Counted from the first letter of the stretch, positions 15,215-24,981 are shown. The stretch: DNA of 41,965 bases from an uncultured Verrucomicrobiota bacterium (GCA_913063525.1 CAJXYV010000006.1:1-41965); one strand, 5' to 3'. Made by a program: numbers and translations. The notes: generated by a model not told the origin, from the sequence alone.

Positions 15215-16504
15215 ATGATGAATCTAACCAACCACGCGACCCCGGCACGGCACCCCAGAGGGACGAGCATCCAGCTGACGCTGACGAGCCTGATCTTGTT
15301 GTGTGTTTCATTGATCGCCGCCACGGGGGTCGCCTATCGATTGCTGGACCGTTCCGGCAGGGCCAAGGTCACAGAACCGACGGTGAAGGCGGCGATTTCC
15401 AAAGCTCCGACGGACTCCAACGCGAACCAGGTGGGGCCGTGGGGGGAATTGGTGACTCTGGATATCGATATCGAACAGCCGGCAGAGTATGTTTCCTTCG
15501 CCGCAGCGGATCAGAATGAGGCAACGTGGACTTTTACCGGTACCAGCGAGGCCCAGGCTCGGACCTTGATGCTGGATGCCGGGATGACGGCGGCACAGGT
15601 CAGCGAGGCCATGGCGGAGGGGAAGGTGGAAAACACCGCGGAGGCGATCATCGTCAAGCCGGGCGATGATCTGGTCATCGCCCTGCCACCGGAAGTCCGC
15701 GAGAAATTCTATGCCGTCTTAGCCCAATGGCCTGAAAATAAATTGATGCGCGAACCTTACCATCTTCAAAGCGATCAATTCGAAGAGGTCTTTACCAAAA
15801 ACGGAGTGGCTCCGGGCACGATCGCCCAGCTGAGAAAGCTGGCTTACTTGCGCGGTGGGAATCTCTACTTCAGCGACCTCGGGGCAGTAATCCACGGCCT
15901 GCCATCCGAGGCTGCCCGCATTGATCTTTTGAGGTCGCTGACGTATCAATCGGCGGTTCTGGCCCGGCTCAAGATCGGGCCCGATACGGATGTCGATAAA
16001 ATGCTGGGCTACTGGGGCACGGTGCCGGGGGTGCATGTCAAGGATCTGCGGCCGCTGGTGGAATCCATCACGCACACGGCGGAGGGTGGCACCATTAGCT
16101 TGGTCTACTTTCTGCCGGCATTTGCCCGCGAGCGGCTTTACACCTTTCCACTGCCGCCCAAGCCGGGCGAGAAGGTGAAAGATTGCCACTGGAGCGCGCT
16201 CAACTTCCTCAACGAGGAGCCGGATGACAAGCTCTTGGACAATGCCTACGCCAGCGCGTACGTGCAGAAGAATTTTTACCCCATTGGGAAACCTTCGCAG
16301 TGCGGAGATTTGATCTTCTTGCTGGATGCCAAGGGCGAGGTGATTCACTCTGCAGTCCACATTGCTGGCGACATCGCCTTCACCAAGAACGGTGCCAACT
16401 ACGCCCAGCCGTGGATATTCATGCGGATGGGCAAGCTCTTGAAGGTCTACTCATCCGGCTCCTCCGCGCCCAAGGCGCTGTATTATCGCCGCAACAGCTC
16501 CTAA
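15215..16504 (+). CDS. Large exported or membrane-anchored protein of unknown function
   Basis: 429 residues with an N-terminal signal anchor, IQLTLTSLILLCVSLIAATG at about 20-39, after a short basic cytoplasmic stretch. The rest is periplasmic and soluble, with no recognised domain. Some segments look enzymatic (WSALNFLNEEPDD, QCGDLIFLLDAKGEVIHSAVHIAG). The latter loosely recalls cysteine-type amidase/peptidase active-site regions with Cys and His, a speculative reading. It is divergent from the autotransporter across a 250-base gap. Two adjacent ATGs (15215, 15218) are possible starts. Confidence 0.5.
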   Translation: MMNLTNHATPARHPRGTSIQLTLTSLILLCVSLIAATGVAYRLLDRSGRAKVTEPTVKAAISKAPTDSNANQVGPWGELVTLDIDIEQPAEYVSFAAADQNEATWTFTGTSEAQARTLMLDAGMTAAQVSEAMAEGKVENTAEAIIVKPGDDLVIALPPEVREKFYAVLAQWPENKLMREPYHLQSDQFEEVFTKNGVAPGTIAQLRKLAYLRGGNLYFSDLGAVIHGLPSEAARIDLLRSLTYQSAVLARLKIGPDTDVDKMLGYWGTVPGVHVKDLRPLVESITHTAEGGTISLVYFLPAFARERLYTFPLPPKPGEKVKDCHWSALNFLNEEPDDKLLDNAYASAYVQKNFYPIGKPSQCGDLIFLLDAKGEVIHSAVHIAGDIAFTKNGANYAQPWIFMRMGKLLKVYSSGSSAPKALYYRRNSS

Positions 16505-16526
16505 GGAGGCGGGGGCTCCGCGCACT

Positions 16527-17099
16527 CTAGTGGCCGCGGAGGATGGCTTGTCCTTGGCGGATGTAGGCGATGCTGGACCAGAGGGTGAAGACCGCGGCGA
16601 CGACGCATGGGTAGATCGGCGATAGGGGCACCACTTTCAGCATGACCCAGCCGAGGGCAAACATCTGGGTGACGGTGCAGACTTTGCCGGTCCAGTGGGG
16701 GAGGATTTTGACCTCGCGGTGGTGGCAGTAGAGGATTTTGATACCGCCGAGGATGATACAGTCGCGCAGAACGACGATGGCGGCAAACCAGAGGGGGAGG
16801 TGCCAGCCGGGCGTGCCCCAGTCGACGAGGGAAAGGGTAATGATGCCGGTCAGTAGCAGAGCTTTGTCGGCGATGGGGTCGATGTACGCGCCGAAGGCAG
16901 AGCATTGGTTGAAGCGGCGGGCGACCCAGCCGTCGATGCCATCAGTGCTGGCGGCGGTGATAAAAACGCCAAGGGCCCACCAGCGCATCGCTTCGAGCGG
17001 CTGCTGGATGGCGACGGTGTGTCCATAGGAGAACGCCAGCGCGGCGAACACGGGGACTAGGCAGATGCGGGCGATGGTGATTTTACTGGCGAAGGTCAC
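16527..17099 (-). CDS. pgsA: CDP-alcohol phosphatidyltransferase, probable phosphatidylglycerophosphate synthase
   Basis: 190 residues from a GTG. The family motif D-G-x2-A-R-x8-G-x3-D-x3-D is present as DGWVARRFNQCSAFGAYIDPIAD; the aspartates bind the metal and CDP-diacylglycerol. Several membrane helices flank it. PgsA makes phosphatidylglycerophosphate from CDP-diacylglycerol and glycerol-3-phosphate, the committed step to phosphatidylglycerol and cardiolipin. Length matches the family (about 180-200). Cardiolipin synthase-type members of the same fold are an alternative, but pgsA is the usual identity. Confidence 0.8.
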   Translation of the reverse strand: MTFASKITIARICLVPVFAALAFSYGHTVAIQQPLEAMRWWALGVFITAASTDGIDGWVARRFNQCSAFGAYIDPIADKALLLTGIITLSLVDWGTPGWHLPLWFAAIVVLRDCIILGGIKILYCHHREVKILPHWTGKVCTVTQMFALGWVMLKVVPLSPIYPCVVAAVFTLWSSIAYIRQGQAILRGH

Positions 17100-17168
17100 A
17101 CTGCTATTGAAGCAGAGAGGTCCGCCGGGGGAAACCTGAAAATTTCTCGGGCCAGCCGTCCGCCAGGC

Positions 17169-17303
17169 TCAATAGCCGTCGTTGCCTTGGATCTTGTTTT
17201 TGGTCCAGATGACGCCGGCCTTGGTGTCGCGGTAGAGGCCGATGGAGGTGTTGCAGGCATTGAGGGCCAGCGCGGTGACGATCACGATGAGCAGTTTCTT
17301 CAT
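17169..17303 (-). CDS. Entericidin-like small lipoprotein
   Basis: 44 residues, MKKLLIVIVTALALNAC as the lipoprotein signal (lipobox LNAC, Cys17), then NTSIGLYRDTKAGVIWTKNK and a short tail. The order basic N-terminus, lipobox, then CNT..G...D...AG closely follows entericidin A/B, tiny bacteriolytic or envelope lipoproteins. It has its own ATG with no close upstream gene on its strand, and pgsA follows 70 bases downstream. Codon usage is GC3-rich, as in real genes of this window. The function in this lineage is unknown. Confidence 0.7.
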   Translation of the reverse strand: MKKLLIVIVTALALNACNTSIGLYRDTKAGVIWTKNKIQGNDGY

Positions 17304-17499
17304 GGCTCTGAATTAGTGGGTTTGCTGATTTTTGGAAGCACAAAGTAAGGAAAAGTTAAATAGTCGGGGGGTCGCAGATGACTTGTTTTTGAATAAAATG
17401 CAGATTGAGGGCGAGAAATGGCTTTACAAGGCTGGGCGGACGGGTAGGTTTCGCGCCCCGGCGACTATCGTTGCCATTCATTTTTATCCATCTTACGCC

Positions 17500-17661
17500 A
17501 TGAAAGTTCTCTCCTCACTCGCTTCCGCAAAACGCCGTCACGCCGATTGCCAAGTCGTGAAACGCAAAGGCACGGTCTACGTGATCTGCAAATCGAATCC
17601 GAAGTTCAAGGCGCGCCAAGGCGCAACCGCCGGCACCCGCCTTTCAAAGAAGGGCCTGTAA
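17500..17661 (+). CDS. rpmJ: Ribosomal protein L36, zinc-free (YkgO-like) form
   Basis: 53 residues. [20 protein letters not shown] and [20 protein letters not shown] follow the YkgO type of bL36, which lacks the CxxC-C-H zinc site; only Cys17 and Cys30 remain. A 12-residue tail ([13 protein letters not shown]) extends beyond the usual end. L36 sits in the large subunit near the peptidyl-transferase region. It is monocistronic here, with a clear terminator. In E. coli the zinc-free form is used under zinc limitation; whether a second L36 exists cannot be seen here. Confidence 0.93.
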   Translation: MKVLSSLASAKRRHADCQVVKRKGTVYVICKSNPKFKARQGATAGTRLSKKGL

Positions 17662-17703
17662 TTCTTTCCGGCAGCGAGTCTGCCAAAGATGAATCCTTTC
17701 ACG

Positions 17704-17735
17704 AAAAGCGACCTCCGGGTCGCTTTTTTGTGTTT
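17704..17735 (+). terminator. Rho-independent terminator of rpmJ
   Basis: AAAAGCGACC pairs with GGTCGCTTTT around a four-base loop and runs into TTTTTTGTGTTTT. It lies 42 bases after the rpmJ stop. Confidence 0.85.
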
Positions 17736-17869
17736 TATTTTGGTGGCTCCCTGCGCTTGGTAAAACCTCATTGGCCCTCTCCGACCTTGGCTTACGCTCA
17801 CGTGAAATCTGGTCGTTCTGATGCTTGCATGCTTCCTATAGTCTGCTAGAAGATGGCAGTGACAATCTC

Positions 17870-19213
17870 GTGAAAAGTTATTTCCTCAGACGCTTGCTGC
17901 TGATTCCGCCGACTTTGATCGGCATCACGCTGCTTGTTTTCACGATCACCCGCTTTGTGCCAGGTGGACCGCTCGACCGGATGCTCCAGGAGGCATCGCG
18001 CGGTGCGGACCAAGGCGGCAAGCCTGCCGGCTCGAACCAATCGCAAGGTGGGTTGAGCGAAGAGCAGCTGGAGGAGCTCGAAGAGCAGTTCGGTCTCGAT
18101 AAGCCGGTTCTCATCGCCTACGGGCAGTGGCTGGGCATCGCGGCGCGCGAGGTGCAAATTTCGAAAGGCGAGTACGGGGATCGGGGCGATGAAATGATCG
18201 GTAGCGAAATCGACCCAGCCAGCACCGCGATCGTGGTCTTGCGCGGTGATGGGCGGGCGGTGCGGGCCACCCGAAAAAACGATGCCGTGGTTACCGCCGT
18301 TTTCGTGGATACGGGGAAACCGGTGGCGAACGAAGGCTGGAAAATCCGCTACGAGACGGAAAAAGACCGCCAAGACCGCTACCAACGCAGAAACAGCAGT
18401 AAGGACAAGTTGCCCAAGTACTCTCCGCGAGTGGCAATCTATCAGACACGTTTTTCGGGGCTACTCCAAGGGGATCTCGGTCGCTCGACCGTCTATAATG
18501 ATCCCGTGCATGAGATGATTCTGGCGCGGATGCCGATCGCGGCCTACTTCGGGCTGCTCACGGCCTTCATCACCTACGCGATTTGTCTGCCGCTGGGAGT
18601 CTTGAAGGCGCTGAAGCACCGGACTTTCATCGATACTTCCAGCTCGGTGCTGATTTTCCTAGGCTACTCGATTCCGGGGTTCGCGCTGGGAGCGATCTTG
18701 CTGGTCCATCTGGGGGCACGGATGAACCTCTTTCCACTATTCGGCCTTACGAGTCCGAACTTCGAGCAACTGGGACCGTGGGCGCAAGTGAAAGACGTCG
18801 CACATCACACCGTGCTGCCTCTGATTTGTTATGTCATCGGCGAGTTCGCGATGTTGACCATGCTTACTAAAAACAGCCTGATGGACAATCTGGCCGCAGA
18901 CTATGTGCGGACGGCGGTGGCCAAGGGGGTGAGTTTTCCCCGCGCGGTCTTCGGCCACGCATTTCGGAATTCGATGATCCCGATCGCCACCAGTCTAGGC
19001 GGATTGGTCGCAATTTTCATTGGCGGCTCGATGCTGGTTGAGACGGTTTTCGACATTCAGGGTTTTGGCCTGCTGCAGTACCAATCGGTGATCGCGAGGG
19101 ATGTGCCGGTGATTATGGGCACCCTCACCATCGCGGCCTTCCTGATGTTGATCGGGCATGTCATCTCTGACCTCATCGTGGCCATGGTAGACCCACGCAT
19201 CAAATTTGAATGA
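17870..19213 (+). CDS. yejB: Yej-type peptide ABC importer, inner-membrane permease B
   Basis: 447 residues from a GTG. The N-terminus YFLRRLLLIPPTLIGITLLV with FVPGGPLD is typical of OppB/YejB permeases. Five further membrane helices lie in the C-terminal half, with the EAA-type loop DYVRTAVAKGVSFPRAVFGHAF that docks the ATPase. Between helix 1 and helix 2 is a soluble periplasmic stretch of nearly 190 residues, roughly 80 longer than I recall for E. coli YejB, including VVLRGDGRAVRATRKNDAVV. It is first of five coupled genes, overlapping the next by four bases. The family imports oligopeptides; in enterics Yej takes up microcin C. Confidence 0.85.
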   Translation: MKSYFLRRLLLIPPTLIGITLLVFTITRFVPGGPLDRMLQEASRGADQGGKPAGSNQSQGGLSEEQLEELEEQFGLDKPVLIAYGQWLGIAAREVQISKGEYGDRGDEMIGSEIDPASTAIVVLRGDGRAVRATRKNDAVVTAVFVDTGKPVANEGWKIRYETEKDRQDRYQRRNSSKDKLPKYSPRVAIYQTRFSGLLQGDLGRSTVYNDPVHEMILARMPIAAYFGLLTAFITYAICLPLGVLKALKHRTFIDTSSSVLIFLGYSIPGFALGAILLVHLGARMNLFPLFGLTSPNFEQLGPWAQVKDVAHHTVLPLICYVIGEFAMLTMLTKNSLMDNLAADYVRTAVAKGVSFPRAVFGHAFRNSMIPIATSLGGLVAIFIGGSMLVETVFDIQGFGLLQYQSVIARDVPVIMGTLTIAAFLMLIGHVISDLIVAMVDPRIKFE

Positions 19214-20775
19214 TGATGAGACTCGTTGGAATTTTCAGCATCCTGCTCGGTGTGCTTGCCGCCACGGGCGAGTGCATGCACCTCGCCTTTCCGACAACGC
19301 GCTGGTTTTTCGAAGTGAGCCGGGATGTGTCATTGCTGGGTGGGCAGGGCCTGCCATGGTTCGGTTGGCTCTGTGCGGCGGTGTTTGTCATAGGGGGGCT
19401 GGCGTGCGTCGTGCGTTCTTTCACCGCGGGCCCACGTAACCCGATCACCACCCGCCGCATCCAGCGATTTTGCGAGATCAAGCGCGGTTATTATTCGCTC
19501 GTTTTCCTGTTAGCCCTCGGTGGGGTCGCTGCATTGGACCAAGTCGTGGTTGGCAAGCGTGCGCTCGCGGTCCGCCACAACGGCAAATGGACGTATCCTG
19601 CTTTTTTGCCCAGCGATCTAAAAAACAAAGATTTTGGTGTGAGCGATGAAACGTCGGAAGCTCCAGTGGACTACCGGAAGCTGAAGCGCGCATGGAATAA
19701 CTCCACGGAGAATCGTGTCATCCTGCCGCTCGTCCCCTATGATCCGACGGGTGATACTTTGCCTCCACGCTCGCGCGGGCTTTGGCAGCGCGACGACGCA
19801 TTTTTCGAAAGCGGCAGCGGCAATCCCTATTGGGGGCTGGTCGCAAAATACTTTGATACAGCGGGGGGCAAGATGCACCTCCGCTACACCATGCGCAAAG
19901 GCATGCTCTCGGGACCGGCGGACGGCTGGAATGCGGAAGGGCTGCGCGTTTACACCGCGGATTATCAAGACGGGAAACTCGTCGCAGATCGTTACAATGG
20001 CGAGGGGACCAAAGAGGCGTTTCTCGCGCTGCCAACGAGTGAGATGCGGGCCGTTAAGTACCACCCCGCACCTCCGATTCCCGAGGAAGGGAACTGGCTG
20101 GGCACCACCTCGCAAGGCTATGACGTTCTGGCCTACCTCTATGGCGGCCTTCAGGTGAACTTCAAGGCGGCGCTCATTTATCTGCCGATCGTCTATATCA
20201 TCGGCATCACCCTCGGGATGATGATGGGGTATTTTGGCGGCTGGTTCGACATGGTTGCGCAGCGATTGATTGAGATTTTTTCGAACATGCCGTTTCTATT
20301 TGTTGTGATTATTTTTTCGAGCATGATGCCGGATCGCTTCAAGGGGTTGCCGATCATTTTAACCATTCTCGTCGCTTTTGGCTGGATGGGGATGACCTTT
20401 CTTATGCGGACGGCAGCGTACCGCGACAAAGAGCGCGATTACATTTTCGCAGCGAGGGTTCTTGGCGCCGGCACGCCGCGGATCTTGTTCCGCCATTTGC
20501 TGCCTAACACCGTGGCCATCATTGTGACCTTGGTGCCGTTCACCGTATCCGGCTTGGTGTTTTCGCTTACCTCTCTCGACTACTTGGGCTTCGGTCTGCC
20601 GCCCGAATATGCGACTTGGGGCCGCTTGCTCAACGACGGACTTTCCAATCTTTCAGCACCTTGGCTGGTTAGTTCCACCTTCATGGTCCTTGTCGGGTTG
20701 TTGGTCTTAATCACCTTTGTCGGTGAGGCGGTTCGCGAAGCCTTTGATCCCAAAAAATTCACCTACTATCGTTGA
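19210..20775 (+). CDS. yejE: Yej-type peptide ABC importer, inner-membrane permease E
   Basis: 521 residues, far longer than E. coli YejE (about 340). Residues 1-75 add two membrane helices with a cysteine-containing stretch. The YejE-like start CEIKRGYYSLVFLLALGGVA follows, then the conserved periplasmic AVRHNGKWTYPAFLPS. Next is an inserted soluble block of about 110 residues (from WQRDDAFFES to AVKYHP) that includes tyrosine/glycine repeats (LRVYTADYQDGKLVADRYNG). The five-helix core and EAA loop (AARVLGAGTPRILFRHLLPN) end in GEAVREAFDPKKF, a YejE hallmark. The stop overlaps the next ATG (TGATG). Confidence 0.85.
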   Translation: MMMRLVGIFSILLGVLAATGECMHLAFPTTRWFFEVSRDVSLLGGQGLPWFGWLCAAVFVIGGLACVVRSFTAGPRNPITTRRIQRFCEIKRGYYSLVFLLALGGVAALDQVVVGKRALAVRHNGKWTYPAFLPSDLKNKDFGVSDETSEAPVDYRKLKRAWNNSTENRVILPLVPYDPTGDTLPPRSRGLWQRDDAFFESGSGNPYWGLVAKYFDTAGGKMHLRYTMRKGMLSGPADGWNAEGLRVYTADYQDGKLVADRYNGEGTKEAFLALPTSEMRAVKYHPAPPIPEEGNWLGTTSQGYDVLAYLYGGLQVNFKAALIYLPIVYIIGITLGMMMGYFGGWFDMVAQRLIEIFSNMPFLFVVIIFSSMMPDRFKGLPIILTILVAFGWMGMTFLMRTAAYRDKERDYIFAARVLGAGTPRILFRHLLPNTVAIIVTLVPFTVSGLVFSLTSLDYLGFGLPPEYATWGRLLNDGLSNLSAPWLVSSTFMVLVGLLVLITFVGEAVREAFDPKKFTYYR

Positions 20776-22907
20776 TGCGCCGACTGCTGACATTTTGGGG
20801 TTTTCTCTGGCTGGCGGCTTGCGCGATGTTAGTGGTCAGTTGCCGCCACGACTCCCGCGAAGTCTCCCGGAAACTGGAGTTTGACGCCTTTGTTCCCATA
20901 TACAATCGCCACATCAAAGACTGGCTGCTCACCCAGCAAGCGGCGAGCGAAAAAGAGGCGGCTCATATCGCGAAGGATCTTGCCGCCTCCCAAGGCGAGG
21001 CGAAAGCGGCTTTGGCCATTCGCGCGGAAGCGGTGCGCCTGGCACAGGAGAAGTGGAAGTTCCGCCGCGGTCTCGGCGACTATTTAAAAGTGGCAAGCCC
21101 TGCGGAAGTTCCTACGGATCTCGTTTGGACCAATGGCATGGATCAACCGGAGATCGGCGACGCGGCTGCGAAAAAAGGCGGGGTTTTCCGCCGTTTTATT
21201 CCGAGTTTTCCGCCCACGCTTCGCCCCATTGGAGACAACTCGAACAATTCCTTCCGCGGCGATCTTTATGACTATATCGACATGCCCATGGTCAATCTTC
21301 ATCCCGAGACGATGGAAATGATCCCGGGTTTGGCCAAGGAATGGGCGACCTCCGCTGATGGCCGCACCATTTATTTTCATCTCGATCCAGAGGCCCACTA
21401 CTCCGACGGAGTTCCCGTCAAGGCCAAGGATTTCCTTATCTCTGTCTATCTCCACGTCTCGGACAACATCGTCAATCCCCACTCGAAACAGTATTATCGA
21501 GAAAATATCGCCCAGGTTGCGATGTATGACGATCTGACGGTTTCGGTCTCCCTGCCGGAGTCCAAAATTTATGCTCCTGTTGTTGCCGGAGCGATCACGC
21601 CAGCACCACCGCATTTTTATTCGGAATACGGCCCCGACTACGCCGAGCGCTACCAATGGCGCTTCCCGCCCACCACGGGCGCTTATGAAGTGCTGCCTGA
21701 AGACGTCATCAAGGGGGCGTCGATCACCCAGACCCGCGTCAAAAACTGGTGGGCGAAGGATCGCAAGTATTACCGCTATCGGTTCAATCCCGACAAGTTG
21801 GTCCACACCGTGGTCCGCGATGAATCCAAGGCGTTTGAATTGTTCCGTGCAGGTGAGCTCGATACTTTTTTTCTCACCCAGCCGCAGCTATGGTATGAAA
21901 AATCGGAGATGGATCCGGTTTACAAAGGCTACATTGAGCGCGTCACTTTTTACAATCGTTACCCCAAGGTGCCGCGCGGACTTTATCTCAATGTCAGCAA
22001 GGCCCCCTTGAATGATCTTAACGTCCGCATCGGCATCCAACATGCCATGAACTGGCAGAAGGTTATCGATGTGATGTTCCGCGGCGATTACCAGCGACTC
22101 AATGCCTTCAATGAAGGTTATGTCATGTTCAGCGATCCATCGATTGTCGCCCGCCCCTTTTCGATCGATGCTGCCCGCGCGGCTTTTGCCAAAGCGGGCT
22201 ATGTCCAGGAGGGGCGCGATGGCATTCTAACGAAATCTGATGGCACCCGGCTTTCCATATCGGTTACCTATCCTGCCATGCCTCAGATCGACCGGATCTT
22301 CGCCATTCTCCGTGAGGAGGCCAAGAACTGCGGGTTTGAGCTGCGGCTCGACGGGCTGGAGCATACCGTCGCCTATAAAAAGCAGATGCAGAAGCAGCAC
22401 GAAATGGCGTTTGGCAGCTGGTTGATCGGTCCGCCCACCCCCGACTTTCACCAGTTCCTTCACTCCACAAATGCCATCGATGAAAACGGCAATTTGAAGC
22501 CTCAGACCAACAACACCTTCGCTTGGCACCGCGCCGATACGGATGTTCTTAGCGAAAAAGTCCGCACGGCAAGCACGGCCGAGGAGCTCAAAGACGCCGC
22601 GTGGAAACTCCAGCGCATCATGCACGACGAGGCATTTTTTGTGCCTGGATACTCGGTGGACTTTGTCCGCATTGGTTCGTGGCGTTGGGTGAAATGGCCC
22701 GACTGCGAAACCACGCATTTCAGCCCGCCCGTCGTTTACGATCCCCACGAAACCTTTGTGTTTTGGGTTGATGATGCCGTAAAGGCCGAAACTCAAGCAG
22801 CGAGACGTCGCGGCAAATCATTCTCCGAATCGACCCGAAGCATTGAAGGCTACCGTGCGAAGTCGCCTGAATCGAAGCCAACCCCCGAGCAGCCCGGCAA
22901 ACCATGA
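20775..22907 (+). CDS. yejA: Peptide-binding lipoprotein (SBP family 5) of the Yej-type importer
   Basis: 710 residues from the ATG at 20775. Signal LLTFWGFLWLAACAMLVVSC has a lipobox ending at Cys23 (an earlier LAAC is also possible). A helical spacer at 35-95 (many Ala, Glu, Lys) precedes the family 5 binding fold: NNSFRGDLYDYIDMPMV, GLAKEWATSADGRTIYFHLD, and YSDGVPVKAKDFLISVYLH. The C-terminus HDEAFFVPGYSVDFVR is also typical of YejA. It would capture oligopeptides in the periplasm and pass them to the two permeases. The lipid anchor and coiled-looking spacer are additions relative to enteric YejA. Start and stop overlap both neighbours. Confidence 0.85.
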   Translation: MRRLLTFWGFLWLAACAMLVVSCRHDSREVSRKLEFDAFVPIYNRHIKDWLLTQQAASEKEAAHIAKDLAASQGEAKAALAIRAEAVRLAQEKWKFRRGLGDYLKVASPAEVPTDLVWTNGMDQPEIGDAAAKKGGVFRRFIPSFPPTLRPIGDNSNNSFRGDLYDYIDMPMVNLHPETMEMIPGLAKEWATSADGRTIYFHLDPEAHYSDGVPVKAKDFLISVYLHVSDNIVNPHSKQYYRENIAQVAMYDDLTVSVSLPESKIYAPVVAGAITPAPPHFYSEYGPDYAERYQWRFPPTTGAYEVLPEDVIKGASITQTRVKNWWAKDRKYYRYRFNPDKLVHTVVRDESKAFELFRAGELDTFFLTQPQLWYEKSEMDPVYKGYIERVTFYNRYPKVPRGLYLNVSKAPLNDLNVRIGIQHAMNWQKVIDVMFRGDYQRLNAFNEGYVMFSDPSIVARPFSIDAARAAFAKAGYVQEGRDGILTKSDGTRLSISVTYPAMPQIDRIFAILREEAKNCGFELRLDGLEHTVAYKKQMQKQHEMAFGSWLIGPPTPDFHQFLHSTNAIDENGNLKPQTNNTFAWHRADTDVLSEKVRTASTAEELKDAAWKLQRIMHDEAFFVPGYSVDFVRIGSWRWVKWPDCETTHFSPPVVYDPHETFVFWVDDAVKAETQAARRRGKSFSESTRSIEGYRAKSPESKPTPEQPGKP

Positions 22908-23890
22908 TTCCCGAAACGGAAAATATCCTCGAAGTTGATAAACTCATCACTTCCTTTGAAACGGATCGCGGTCTGCTGCGCGCAGTAGATCAAGTATCCT
23001 TTACTGTGCCTGCTGGCAAAACGGTCGGCATCGTTGGCGAGTCGGGCTGCGGTAAAAGTGTCACCGCCATGTCGATCATCCGCCTGCTGCCGCAGCCGGC
23101 GGGAAAGATTCTCGGTGGGCATGTCTATTTTAAAGGTCACGACCTCGTTCATGCCAGTGACTCCGAGATCCATAAAATCCGCGGTGGCGAAATCGGCGTG
23201 ATTTTCCAAGAGCCAATGGCTGCGCTCAATCCCGTGCACCCCATCGGTCGGCAAGTCGCCGAAGTCTTCCGCATTCACAAAAATCTCTCCAAAAAGGACG
23301 CCTGGGCCGCTGCCACCGAGATGCTCGAACTTGTCCGCATCCCCGCCCCCGGAAAGCGGATGATGGATTACCCACACCATCTATCAGGCGGCATGCGCCA
23401 GCGGATTGTCATCGCCATGGCCCTCGCCTGCCGCCCATTGCTCGTCATCGCCGATGAACCGACGACCGCGCTCGATGTGACGGTGCAGGCACAGATTCTC
23501 GATCTGATGGCACGTCTTCAGTCGGAAATGGGGATGTCGACTGTTCTCATCACCCACGATCTGGGAGTCATCGCAGAGACCTGCGATGAAGTGGTGGTGA
23601 TGTACGCCGGCCGCGTCGTCGAGCGTGCGAGCGCCAAGGAACTTTTCACCAACCCACTTCATGCCTACACCCGAGGGCTGCTGAGCTCGATCCCGACACT
23701 CAGTACGCCTTCAAAATCCCTGCTCAACACCATTCCCGGAATGGTCGCAGCCCTTGCGGATTACGCCCACGGCTGCCGCTTTTGCCAACGTTTGGGCCGC
23801 AGCCACCTTGCCCCGCGCGAGCGGCCCATATTTGCAGAGGTGTCACCTCAGCATTGGGTGGAAACCTGTCCGCTTTGTTACCAGTTGTGA
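22904..23890 (+). CDS. Oligopeptide ABC transporter ATPase (OppD/DppD type)
   Basis: 328 residues. Walker A GESGCGKS (about 45-52), Q-loop [12 protein letters not shown], signature LSGGMRQRI, Walker [16 protein letters not shown] and switch His in THDLGVIAE are all present. The C-terminal oligopeptide domain follows, with cysteines ([14 protein letters not shown]) that in this family can bind an iron-sulphur cluster. In enteric yej operons the two ATPase halves are fused as YejF; here they are separate genes. The ATG overlaps the binding-protein stop by four bases. Confidence 0.9.
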   Translation: MIPETENILEVDKLITSFETDRGLLRAVDQVSFTVPAGKTVGIVGESGCGKSVTAMSIIRLLPQPAGKILGGHVYFKGHDLVHASDSEIHKIRGGEIGVIFQEPMAALNPVHPIGRQVAEVFRIHKNLSKKDAWAAATEMLELVRIPAPGKRMMDYPHHLSGGMRQRIVIAMALACRPLLVIADEPTTALDVTVQAQILDLMARLQSEMGMSTVLITHDLGVIAETCDEVVVMYAGRVVERASAKELFTNPLHAYTRGLLSSIPTLSTPSKSLLNTIPGMVAALADYAHGCRFCQRLGRSHLAPRERPIFAEVSPQHWVETCPLCYQL

Positions 23891-23895
23891 ACGTC

Positions 23896-24906
23896 ATGCC
23901 ACTTTTATCCGTCAAAGACCTCCGGGTTCATTTCGCCGTACGCTCGGGCGTCATGCTGCGCCAGACCGCCGCCGTCCGTGCGGTCGACGGTGTCTCGTTC
24001 GACATCGGGCCCGGCGAAACGCTCGGGCTGGTTGGCGAATCCGGGTGTGGCAAATCCACGCTCGGCAAAGCCATTGTCCGGCTTCTCAAGCCGACTTCTG
24101 GCAGCATTCACTTTGAATCGAAGGATATCAGCCGCGCAAGCCAAGGCTCCTTGCGCCCGCTGCGCCGCGATTTCCAAATGATCTTCCAGGATCCTGCCGA
24201 ATCGCTCGACCCGCGGATGAGTGTGCGCTCGATCATCGAAGAGCCGTTTGTCATCCATGGCCTTGGCAATCGCGCGGAACGCCTGCGATGGGTCAGCGGT
24301 TTGTTAGACCGCGTCGGCTTGCCCGCGTCATCTGCCGAGCGTTACTCCTTCGAATTTTCTGGCGGCCAACGCCAGCGCATCGGCATCGCGCGCGCGCTGG
24401 CCTTAAAGCCGAAGCTCATCGTCTGCGATGAGCCTGTGTCCGCGCTCGATGTTTCCGTGCAGTCACAGATTCTCAATCTGCTTGTCGAGTTGCAGCGAGA
24501 TTTCGGGCTATCCTATCTATTCATCGCACACGACCTCTCGGTGGTGAAACACGTGAGCGACCGCGTGGCGGTGATGTACCTCGGAAAAATCGTCGAGCTG
24601 GCGACCGCGGATGCCATCTATCAGGATCCCCGCCACCTTTACACCCAGGCACTGCTCTCTGCGATTCCCTCACACGACCCGCGAGTGAAACGCGAAAAAA
24701 TCCTGCTCGAAGGCGACGTCCCATCGCCCATCGACCCGCCGCCGGGCAGCGCCTTTGGCCACCGCATGAGTCATCCGCGTTACGACGAAACCGTCGGCGC
24801 TGATCTTTCTCTTAAGGAAATTGCCCCCGCCCACTGGGTCGCCGCCGATCCCTGCTGCGTCTCGGCCAGCGACTGGCAAAAACTTCGTCCCGTCAAAGCC
24901 AGCTAG
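23896..24906 (+). CDS. Oligopeptide ABC transporter ATPase (OppF/DppF type)
   Basis: 336 residues from the ATG at 23896, five bases after the stop of the partner ATPase. Walker [10 protein letters not shown]-loop [14 protein letters not shown], signature FSGGQRQRI, Walker [15 protein letters not shown] and switch His in AHDLSVVKH are all intact. The C-terminal part carries the oligopeptide-transport ATPase tail. With the upstream gene it forms the heterodimeric motor of the importer. It is the last gene of the coupled five-gene set. Confidence 0.9.
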   Translation: MPLLSVKDLRVHFAVRSGVMLRQTAAVRAVDGVSFDIGPGETLGLVGESGCGKSTLGKAIVRLLKPTSGSIHFESKDISRASQGSLRPLRRDFQMIFQDPAESLDPRMSVRSIIEEPFVIHGLGNRAERLRWVSGLLDRVGLPASSAERYSFEFSGGQRQRIGIARALALKPKLIVCDEPVSALDVSVQSQILNLLVELQRDFGLSYLFIAHDLSVVKHVSDRVAVMYLGKIVELATADAIYQDPRHLYTQALLSAIPSHDPRVKREKILLEGDVPSPIDPPPGSAFGHRMSHPRYDETVGADLSLKEIAPAHWVAADPCCVSASDWQKLRPVKAS

Positions 24907-24950
24907 GTTTACCGATGCCGCGTGTTGTCTGATCGGCGTCTTCCCTCTTG

Positions 24951-24956
24951 TATAAT
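24951..24956 (+). promoter_or_regulatory. Possible -10 element for the DUF1844-kdsA-lpt genes
   Basis: TATAAT lies 25 bases before the ATG at 24982, in the gap after the transporter operon. A good -35 at 17 bases is not obvious, so this is tentative. It would give the envelope genes a promoter of their own. Confidence 0.35.
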
Positions 24957-24981
24957 TTGCCAGAAGTCGGATTCTGAGCGC

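Noticed and set aside
17104-17343. 79-codon leftward frame next to pgsA
   Set aside because: It is His/Arg-rich and overlaps the entericidin-like gene in another frame, which has a proper lipoprotein signal.
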